A model generated the notes under the pieces. It was given only the letters and a program-made list of their open reading frames with translations. It was not told the origin of the DNA and did no database searches. Below are positions 1 to 5,418 of a DNA stretch of 7,173 bases, piece after piece. The stretch is taken from assembly GCA_035406685.1 (NCBI GenBank), contig DAONLM010000162.1, forward strand, positions 1 to 7,173, written 5' to 3'. Origin of the DNA: DAONLM01 sp035406685 (GTDB lineage: Bacteria; Spirochaetota; GWE2-31-10; MWDO01). The position numbers were made by a program, and so were the translations under genes. Position 1 is the stretch's first letter. Each line of letters begins with the position of its first letter.

Positions 1-85
1 GCCTTTTTTTCATTTCTGAGTTGACAACTATGTGTAACTCATGTTCAAAATTATAATTTTTTAAAATCTTACGAATATTATTCAT
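1..85 (-). CDS. 5' end of an unidentified protein, running off the left edge
   Basis: Reading leftwards from an ATG at 85-83, 28 codons stay open to the window edge. The peptide begins MNNIRKILKNYNFEHELH and continues IVVNSEMKKR. The start is supported by a strong Shine-Dalgarno, TAAGGAGGG on the minus strand (90-98), a few bases before the ATG. The visible part has no signal peptide or membrane segment, so the product is probably cytoplasmic, but this is too little to name a family. It is divergent from the djlA-like gene, with 193 bases between the two start codons. I could not place a convincing promoter for it in that gap. Confidence 0.6.
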   Translation of the reverse strand, partial: MNNIRKILKNYNFEHELHIVVNSEMKKR

Positions 86-89
86 AAAA

Positions 90-98
90 CCCTCCTTA
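90..98 (-). promoter_or_regulatory. Shine-Dalgarno of the left-edge gene
   Basis: The minus strand reads TAAGGAGGG, followed four bases later by ATG. This near-full complement to the 16S 3' end is what identifies the short frame at 1-85 as a real gene start. Confidence 0.7.
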
Positions 99-124
99 CA
101 AAAAAATATTTCTATATATTAATC

Positions 125-168
125 ACAAAATTTTTAAGAAAATCCTTTACAAAATTTAAGAAAAAAAT
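125..168. repeat. Imperfect AT-rich direct repeat in the divergent intergenic region
   Basis: ACAAAATTTTTAAGAAAA (from 125) recurs as ACAAAATTTAAGAAAAAAA (from 149), a period of 24 bases with a 2-base gap. A 15-base stretch, CTTTACAAAATTTAA, occurs at 145-159 and again at 2582-2596. The A- and T-tracts could bend the DNA near the divergent promoters, but in sequence this poor in G and C the similarity may be chance. Confidence 0.25.
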
Positions 169-228
169 TAAAAATTTTTGCCTAAAAATAAAATCACACC
201 CCAAATGTCACTATTTTTAAAATTTCTA

Positions 229-257
229 TTGACAAAAAACAAAAGTATAAATAAAAT
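229..257 (+). promoter_or_regulatory. Sigma70-type promoter of the djlA-like/GH3 operon
   Basis: A perfect -35 box TTGACA (229-234) is followed by a 17-base spacer and a -10 box TAAAAT (252-257), one mismatch from TATAAT. Transcription should start near 264, so the leader before the ATG at 279 is very short, just enough for the ribosome binding site AAGGGAG (267-273). The match is good enough to predict constitutive vegetative expression. A short inverted pair, TGTCA (206-210) and TGACA (230-234), flanks the upstream side, but it is too small to call an operator. Confidence 0.75.
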
Positions 258-278
258 AAGTAAATCAAGGGAGAAAAA

Positions 279-1028
279 ATGAAATTTAAAGGAAAAATTA
301 CTGGAATTATTTTAGGACTTGTCTTTTCTGGTAATATCTTTGGTGGAATATTACTTGCTATATTAGGGCATTTTTTATTTGATATAAACGATTCTTTAAA
401 AGAGAAATCATTAGAAGAAGAGATAATCGATGGAAATATTTTTTCTCATGATTCTAATATTTTAAAAGATATTTTACAGATATGTATAGGAGTTATAAAA
501 ACAAAAGAAAATATATTGATCTCAGAAATAGATGTAATAAAGGATTTTTTTATTAAATTTTTTAAATTTGAGAAAGAGGATATCAATAATTTAAATTCTT
601 TGCTTAAAAATATTATTATAGAAAAAGAAAAAATAGATATTCCTCAATTAATTTTAAATATAAATAATTACTGTAATTATCAGGAAAAGGTAAAGATTAT
701 TCATCTTTTATTTGCGATTGCATCTTCTGATATGCCAGTTTCTAAAGAAGAGTCGGATTATATTTTTGATGTAAGTCAAAAAATTAATATAACTGCAATG
801 GATTATAACATATTAAAAGAACATTTTATCAAAGAAGAACTCGATTGTTATAAAATATTAGGGATTTCAAAAAATGCCTCTATTGCCGAAATTAAAAAGG
901 CTTATAGAAAGGCTGTTTCAGAATTGCATCCAGATAAAAAAAAGGATGATAGTTACGATAATGAAAAATTTCAGCAGATTGTCACTGCTTATAAGGAACT
1001 ATTAAAAATAAAAAAGAATGAGAAATAG
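279..1028 (+). CDS. djlA: DjlA-like membrane-anchored J-domain co-chaperone (TerB-like middle, C-terminal DnaJ domain)
   Basis: This is a 249-residue type III DnaJ protein. Residues 1-35 form a short basic start (MKFKGK) and a Gly-rich hydrophobic segment ending GHFLFD, the same layout as the N-terminal membrane anchor of DjlA. Residues about 56-185 are helical and acidic/basic mixed, and sit where DjlA proteins carry their TerB-like domain. Residues about 188-245 are a J domain, with YKILGISKNAS opening helix I, AEIKKAYRKAVSELHPDK carrying the HPD motif at 217-219, and FQQIVTAYKELL as the last helix. The HPD loop is what stimulates the ATPase of DnaK-type Hsp70. By family knowledge the protein sits in the inner membrane with its J domain in the cytoplasm and recruits DnaK to the envelope. 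The start is fixed by AAGGGAG five bases upstream and by the membrane anchor beginning at once. The family match rests on architecture, since the middle domain is divergent. The end overlaps the next gene by 11 bases. Confidence 0.85.
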   Translation: MKFKGKITGIILGLVFSGNIFGGILLAILGHFLFDINDSLKEKSLEEEIIDGNIFSHDSNILKDILQICIGVIKTKENILISEIDVIKDFFIKFFKFEKEDINNLNSLLKNIIIEKEKIDIPQLILNINNYCNYQEKVKIIHLLFAIASSDMPVSKEESDYIFDVSQKINITAMDYNILKEHFIKEELDCYKILGISKNASIAEIKKAYRKAVSELHPDKKKDDSYDNEKFQQIVTAYKELLKIKKNEK

Positions 1029-2154
1029 TAATAATTTTATTTTTATACTTTTTCTATATCTTTTATTCTCCTCATGTCTTGTAATAAAAGAAAAAGAAAA
1101 TAGTAATATAAAAGATATTAGAAAAAATAATATCATTAAACAAGAAATAGAAAATAAAAAAGAAGAAATAAGTAAAGAAAAAGAGATTCAAATAAAAATA
1201 GAAAAAAAATTAATGTCTATGTCCTTAATAGAAAAAAGGGGAATACTAACAATGGTTAACATCCCAGGCTATGAGTTAACAGATGAGACAATAAACTTTT
1301 TAAATAATAATAAGATTAAAGGGGTAATCTTATTTAAATATAATATAAGAAATGAAGAACAATTAAAAAAACTAATAAAAGATTTAAGAGAGAAAATAGA
1401 TAAATATCTTTTAATAGCAATAGATCAGGAAGGGGGTAATATAATAAGAATAGAATGGGAAGAGACTGCCAAAATAAGTCCTAAATTAATCTCTTTTAAT
1501 ACAAATCCAGAACAATTTGCCTATGATATTGCTTATAAAAGAGGGAATTATTTAAAATCTTTAGGAATTAATGTGGTATTAGCTCCTGTGGCCGATATTC
1601 CTTCATCAAACAAAGATTTTATATACGAAAGATGTTTTGGTATAGATACAGAAAAAGTCTCTAAATTAGTAGAAGCATCAGTTAAAGGATATAGAGATTC
1701 TGGCATTATTTGTGTATTAAAACATTTTCCTGGCCATGGAAAAACAAGAGTTGATTCTCATTATAATTTTCCAGTGATTAATAAAACTATTGATGAATTA
1801 AAAAAAGATGATTTAGTCCCATTTATTGCAGGGATAAAAGCAGGTGCTGAAATGATTATGATTGGCCATATAATTAACTCTTTTATAGATAAAGAAAAAC
1901 CAGCAAGTCTTTCATATAATTATGTAAATCTTCTTAATAGTCTTAATTTTAATGGGGTCATAATAACAGATGATTTAGCAATGACTGGTAAAATCGATAA
2001 AGGCATTGGATGGGGAATCAATATAATTACCGGAAGTTTTAAGGAGATTAAAAATAAGATAAATACAATTGAGCCTATTGACTATTATGTAAAAAGAGTT
2101 ATTAAGATAATATATTTTAGAAATGAGAATAATGATGAGAATACAACATATTAA
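1018..2154 (+). CDS. NagZ-like glycoside hydrolase family 3 lipoprotein (probable beta-N-acetylhexosaminidase)
   Basis: This 378-residue protein begins with a lipoprotein signal (hydrophobic residues 7-19, lipobox FSSC with the lipidated Cys at 20). A Lys/Glu-rich, probably coiled linker follows to about residue 65, then a GH3 TIM-barrel domain (about 66-367). Visible NagZ-type motifs are LFKYNI (105-110), IAIDQEGG (133-140), LAPVADI (188-194), ERCFG (204-208), KHFPGHGKTRVDSH (235-248), PASLS (295-299) and IITDDLAM (315-322). By family comparison D318 is the nucleophile and the D246/H248 pair the acid/base. The usual QEGGRV is QEGGNI here, but the Arg three residues further on (R144) is kept. 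The predicted reaction is removal of terminal beta-N-acetylglucosamine, as from muropeptides. The lipid anchor puts it outside the cytoplasm, as in the Bacillus NagZ lipoprotein and unlike cytoplasmic enterobacterial NagZ. The stretch after the nucleophile is shorter than usual. No good Shine-Dalgarno precedes the ATG (AAGGAA at 993-998 is too far), so translation is probably coupled to the upstream gene. Confidence 0.85.
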   Translation: MRNSNNFIFILFLYLLFSSCLVIKEKENSNIKDIRKNNIIKQEIENKKEEISKEKEIQIKIEKKLMSMSLIEKRGILTMVNIPGYELTDETINFLNNNKIKGVILFKYNIRNEEQLKKLIKDLREKIDKYLLIAIDQEGGNIIRIEWEETAKISPKLISFNTNPEQFAYDIAYKRGNYLKSLGINVVLAPVADIPSSNKDFIYERCFGIDTEKVSKLVEASVKGYRDSGIICVLKHFPGHGKTRVDSHYNFPVINKTIDELKKDDLVPFIAGIKAGAEMIMIGHIINSFIDKEKPASLSYNYVNLLNSLNFNGVIITDDLAMTGKIDKGIGWGINIITGSFKEIKNKINTIEPIDYYVKRVIKIIYFRNENNDENTTY

Positions 2155-2253
2155 AAAATGAAACTATCTTGAAAATGCTGAAAACAGAGATATTCTAATA
2201 TTAGTTTGGAGTAAGAGTAATAAAAAATATGAAATTCTTTAAAAATACCTTTG

Positions 2254-2529
2254 TTATAGAAATTGAATCTGTTTTAGGCAAAAATCCATCCCAAAAACAA
2301 GGTAATAATATACTTTTTGATCAATATAAAAGGGGATATCTGAATGTATCCTCTCATATTCATCCTTATACCATTTCTCCTTCCTTTTTCTCATATACTC
2401 TATTTTATTCTTTACTTTCTCAAGCCTTTTTTCAAATCCATCAATCCCATATTTTTGATAGTGTATAATAAATTGTTTCTTAAAGAAACAAATTATGATA
2501 TATAGTTTGGTAAATAATAAAATATTTAA
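2254..2529 (-). pseudogene. Start-less open frame, probable remnant of an unidentified gene
   Basis: On the minus strand the frame is open from just after a TAA at 2532-2530 to a TAA at 2256-2254. It has no ATG, GTG or TTG until well inside. The middle reads HYQKYGIDGFEKRLEKVKNK, then EYMRKRKEKWYKDEYERIHS and DIPFYIDQKV, rich in Lys, Glu and Tyr as expected for a protein of this AT-rich genome. The opposite strand in the same place gives a Ser/Phe/His-rich translation typical of an antisense shadow. The pattern Y-x-x-Y-G-x-x-G-F-x-x-R faintly recalls the helix-turn-helix region of some transposases (RY..YGI.GL), but I do not recognise the family. The absence of a start and the abrupt upstream stop suggest a decayed or 5'-truncated gene. 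A chance open frame is the alternative. Confidence 0.35.
2473..2491. repeat. 19-nt palindrome TTGTTTCTT-A-AAGAAACAA
   Basis: Nine-base perfect arms (2473-2481 and 2483-2491) flank a single A. As RNA it would fold with about seven pairs and a five-base loop. It is not followed by a clear T-run on either strand, so it looks more like a dimeric protein binding site or an element end than a terminator. It lies inside the remnant frame and about 57 bases before the small ORF. Confidence 0.45.
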
Positions 2530-2547
2530 TTATAAGGATCTACACTC

Positions 2548-2646
2548 ATGGATAATATTACACAGAATTTATTAAAAAATACTTTACAAAATTTAAAAAA
2601 AATAAATAAAAAAGGCTACCATTTTCTGAGAAATCAGTTATGGTAG
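2548..2646 (+). CDS. Possible small protein of 32 residues, function unknown
   Basis: An ATG at 2548 is preceded, eight bases upstream, by AAGGAT (2534-2539), a reasonable Shine-Dalgarno. The product begins MDNITQNLLKNTLQNLKKIN and ends KKGYHFLRNQLW. It is basic, with a Leu/Asn/Lys pattern that could form an amphipathic helix, and has no signal peptide. The last 12 codons run through the hairpin at 2610-2652 and the TAG (2644-2646) lies in its 3' arm, so a ribosome finishing this frame would melt the hairpin. No clear promoter is visible: TTGTTT (2473) and TATGAT (2494) are only 15 bases apart. It may be a genuine small gene, the remains of a longer one, or chance in AT-rich DNA. Confidence 0.3.
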   Translation: MDNITQNLLKNTLQNLKKINKKGYHFLRNQLW

Positions 2647-2652
2647 CCTTTT
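2610..2652 (-). terminator. Rho-independent terminator of the isoamylase gene, possibly bidirectional
   Basis: Perfect 13-base arms AAAAGGCTACCAT (2610-2622) and ATGGTAGCCTTTT (2640-2652) enclose a small TTT/TT internal loop and a second 4-bp stem, CTGA/TCAG, capped by a GAAA tetraloop (2630-2633). On the minus strand the hairpin is followed by a long T-rich run (complement of the A-rich 2595-2613). It begins 31 bases after the isoamylase stop codon. On the plus strand the T-run is only TTTTAT, so termination of rightward transcripts is likely but weaker. Confidence 0.9.
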
Positions 2653-2682
2653 ATCTAATCTGTTTTACTATCTATATACCGA

Positions 2683-5190
2683 TTATGGTAACTCTTCTAA
2701 TACAACTATACTCCATGGTTTAACTGTATAAGAACCACTAATAATAGCGCCACTTGATTCTGTCCAGCAGTTGTTTACATTTTCAAAGTAGGACTGTGTA
2801 TCGATGATTCTTCTCCACTTTAACCCAGATGCAGCAGCAGGAACTGTGAAATTTACATCTCCGGTCCATGTATTTATGAGCAATAAGAAATCTCTATCAC
2901 TCTTTGCCTTACCATTAATTCTAATCCATACTGCTCTGTCACTGTCTGTTAATGTGCTACTACCATCATTCTTTCTAAAATAAATAGGCATACTATAATC
3001 TGACTGTCTCAAAGCAACATGATTCTTTTTTAAAGCCAAAACATATTTTGCAAACATAAAGATATTATTCTTACCATCAGCAAGACCATCTGTTCCTAAA
3101 TTATTATGATAACCACCACTTACTGCATTTGGAGAATTTGTGTTGATCATATAATAGTTATTATATGTTCCAAGTCCATCTACATTGTATGGGTTATTAT
3201 TACCATTTTGAGTTCTTCCAAACTCATCACCATATACTGTCATTGGAACACCTCTTGAGAACATCTGAATTGTCCAGAAATTTCTTAACTGTTGTCTTCT
3301 TAGAGCCTGATTACCACCGCAATCCCATGAATTATTTGTGCTATTTCCTCCATCAGATGGACCAAAAGGCCAGCCAACACTATTATTTTTATTATTATAA
3401 CTTACCAAATCTGTTAATGTAAATCCATCGTGAGCTACTAAGAAATTTACTGATTTATGAGGACCACCCTGTCCACCATCATAGTAACCATTGTAAGTTC
3501 CATAGAATACATCACCAAAATTATAATATGTTCCTGGCTTATATCCACCACCTTTAACAAATTTTCTTACAACATCTCTATAATCACCATTCCAGTCTCC
3601 CCACTGTGGTGGGAATCCAGATACATAACTACCAGCACAATCCCAAGCTTCAGCTATCATCTCAACATTATAAGTAGAAATTAAATTTGTAATATCTGTA
3701 ACAACTGCTTGACCATAAGGATCAAAATTATAAGTAGGAGCTTTTCTTGCAATTACAGGTGCAAGGTCAAATCTAAATCCATCAACACCCATTTTTGTAA
3801 TCCAGTATACTAATGAATCTTTGATTAAATTTCTTGTTACTGTTGCTGTGCAATTTAACTGATTACCACATCCAGTTGTCCCATCCCAATAATATTGTTT
3901 ATCACTTGTTAATCTATAATATTCATTATTTGCAAGACCACGGAAAGATAATATCTCCGCTGTATTAGCATCTCCCCATGTTCCTCCTTCTCCTGTATGG
4001 TTATATACTACATCAAGATAAACTTCCAATCCAGCATCATGGAAAGCCTTAACCATTGCTATAAACTCTTTTGTTGGTCCGCCAAGACTCTTATCATAAG
4101 AGTACCTTCTATCTGGTGCAAAATAAGCATAAGTCATATAACCCCAGTAATTTCCACCTGAATAAGTCGAAGGATTATTATCATTTGCTGTCTCTTGAAC
4201 TGGCAATAATTCAATAGTAGTATAACCTAAAGCTTTTAAGTATTTTGCCATATATCCAGCACCCTTATATGTGCCAAGGTAAGAGGTAGGAATATTTACA
4301 ACACTCGAAAATTCTGACATTCCTGAAAGAATTGATTGAAGATTTGCAGCAGAAGAATGCTTTGTTAAACCTCTAACATGTGCTTCATAAATAATAGAAT
4401 CTTTTTGAGCAATTTTTGGTTTTGTCCCATAAGCAGCAGAAGGTTGTTTAAAAGCAACACTCTTTGGTGCCCATTTACCAGTATCCCAGTTTCTTCGAGC
4501 AACACCTTTATAAAGAGTTGGACCTGTCCCATAAATTTCTCCACTATATCCAGCAGCAATCATCGCAGGTGTCTCTTTATCGTGTGTGATTTCTTTTGCA
4601 TAAGGATCAATCAACACTTTGTTTGGATTAAATCTGTTTCCAGCACTATCAACATCACTTATAAAACCAGCAGAACTATTTCCTCTTGTCCAGCTTGAGT
4701 TATATGGCCAGTTTGGTCCCCAAGCCCTATACCCATAAAGATAAGTGCTTGTTGAACCACATTGAATTTTAGCTCTCCATATCCCATCAGAACCTTTTGC
4801 CATCCAATAATCATATTTTGCATTATAACCTGTAGCATAAGTAGAGCTTGCTCCGTAAATCTCGAGTAAAACTTTTGTAGCATTAGGAGCATATACGCCA
4901 AATTCAAAATAGTAATATCTAGTGCTTGAATTATAAACTTGATTTGCACCTAACCCCCATGTAGCAGTGCCCCATGTAGACATCTGATAAGGACTAAAAT
5001 ATCCACTTGAAGGATAGTTACTACCAAGAGCCTTTTTAGGCGCCTCGAGTAAATCCTCTGGGCTAATCTCTTCCTGTTGTGTAATAGCATTATCCTTGCT
5101 TGTATCAAGTAAATTGCTATTAGAACAACCAAAAGAGAAAATAATGGCAACAATTAGCATTATTACCATAAAAAGTTTTGTTTTTGTCAT
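2683..5190 (-). CDS. Secreted lipid-anchored isoamylase (glycogen/amylopectin debranching enzyme, GH13)
   Basis: This 835-residue lipoprotein hydrolyses alpha-1,6 branch points in glycogen or amylopectin-like glucans. Residues 1-21 are the signal, with lipobox SFGC and lipidated Cys22, followed by a polar linker to about 60. An N-terminal CBM48/isoamylase-N beta domain lies at about 90-200 and includes YGYRAWGPNWPY (152-163) and DVDSAGNRFNPNK, which I recognise as very like Pseudomonas isoamylase. The catalytic barrel shows YEAHVRGLTK (268-277), LLPVQETANDNN (E333, T334 and N336 match the isoamylase calcium site), region I DVVYNHT (393-399), region II GFRFDLA (nucleophile D475), region III IAEAWD (acid/base E514), region IV VAHDGF (D588) and GDEFGRTQNGNNNPYN (654-669). 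A C-terminal beta domain follows to residue 835. Length and secretion favour true isoamylase over cytoplasmic GlgX. The gene stands alone, with its own promoter, a strong Shine-Dalgarno and a terminator. It is much richer in G+C than the left-hand genes (28 of 60 bases at 3601-3660 against 8 of 60 at 601-660). Confidence 0.93.
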   Translation of the reverse strand: MTKTKLFMVIMLIVAIIFSFGCSNSNLLDTSKDNAITQQEEISPEDLLEAPKKALGSNYPSSGYFSPYQMSTWGTATWGLGANQVYNSSTRYYYFEFGVYAPNATKVLLEIYGASSTYATGYNAKYDYWMAKGSDGIWRAKIQCGSTSTYLYGYRAWGPNWPYNSSWTRGNSSAGFISDVDSAGNRFNPNKVLIDPYAKEITHDKETPAMIAAGYSGEIYGTGPTLYKGVARRNWDTGKWAPKSVAFKQPSAAYGTKPKIAQKDSIIYEAHVRGLTKHSSAANLQSILSGMSEFSSVVNIPTSYLGTYKGAGYMAKYLKALGYTTIELLPVQETANDNNPSTYSGGNYWGYMTYAYFAPDRRYSYDKSLGGPTKEFIAMVKAFHDAGLEVYLDVVYNHTGEGGTWGDANTAEILSFRGLANNEYYRLTSDKQYYWDGTTGCGNQLNCTATVTRNLIKDSLVYWITKMGVDGFRFDLAPVIARKAPTYNFDPYGQAVVTDITNLISTYNVEMIAEAWDCAGSYVSGFPPQWGDWNGDYRDVVRKFVKGGGYKPGTYYNFGDVFYGTYNGYYDGGQGGPHKSVNFLVAHDGFTLTDLVSYNNKNNSVGWPFGPSDGGNSTNNSWDCGGNQALRRQQLRNFWTIQMFSRGVPMTVYGDEFGRTQNGNNNPYNVDGLGTYNNYYMINTNSPNAVSGGYHNNLGTDGLADGKNNIFMFAKYVLALKKNHVALRQSDYSMPIYFRKNDGSSTLTDSDRAVWIRINGKAKSDRDFLLLINTWTGDVNFTVPAAASGLKWRRIIDTQSYFENVNNCWTESSGAIISGSYTVKPWSIVVLEELP

Positions 5191-5195
5191 CTCTG

Positions 5196-5204
5196 ACCTC
5201 CTTT
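5196..5204 (-). promoter_or_regulatory. Very strong Shine-Dalgarno of the isoamylase gene
   Basis: The minus strand reads AAAGGAGGT, a nine-base match to the anti-Shine-Dalgarno, five bases (CAGAG) before the ATG at 5190. It fixes the start and predicts high translation. Confidence 0.85.
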
Positions 5205-5237
5205 AAAATATAAAAATTATATTATTCTTATTAATAT

Positions 5238-5266
5238 ATTATAATACATATTTTCAAAAAAGTCAA
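5238..5266 (-). promoter_or_regulatory. Sigma70-type promoter of the isoamylase gene
   Basis: On the minus strand a -35 box TTGACT (5266-5261) is followed by exactly 17 bases and a perfect -10 box TATAAT (5243-5238). Transcription should start near 5231, giving a leader of about 40 bases. I see no obvious operator palindrome overlapping the boxes. Confidence 0.8.
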
Positions 5267-5418
5267 TAAAAATTTTATTTTTTTTAAAAATTTTATTTTC
5301 TTGTATTTTCTTAAATTAATATAATTATACCCTAAAAAAGACTTTTATAGATATATAGAGATTTTTTTATACTTTTTAAGATTAGATTTTAACTTTTTTA
5401 AATTTTTAGTAAAAATAC

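Noticed and set aside
2195..2204. Palindrome CTAATATTAG downstream of the GH3 gene, considered as its terminator
   Set aside because: It is only ten bases with no loop and no following T-run. The operon's terminator is not clear unless transcription runs on to 2610-2652.
2229..2468. Plus-strand 79-codon open frame beginning MKFFKNTFVIEIES
   Set aside because: It has no properly spaced Shine-Dalgarno and its second half is Ser/Phe/His-rich, typical of an antisense shadow. The minus-strand translation of the same DNA looks more like protein.
4378..4698. Long plus-strand open frame opposite the isoamylase, with similar ones at 3165-3422 and 3457-3684
   Set aside because: All lie antisense to a gene with complete GH13 motifs, lack ribosome binding sites and have biased Ser/Phe/Ile/His composition.
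5326..5331. Second TATAAT on the minus strand as a further isoamylase promoter
   Set aside because: No recognisable -35 box at 16-18 bases, and TATAAT is frequent by chance in such AT-rich DNA.
5330..5418. AT-rich tail after the repeat protein, considered for a terminator (for example AAGTATTTTTACTA)
   Set aside because: Only four- to five-base A/T stems are possible, with no G/C pairs to make a credible hairpin.
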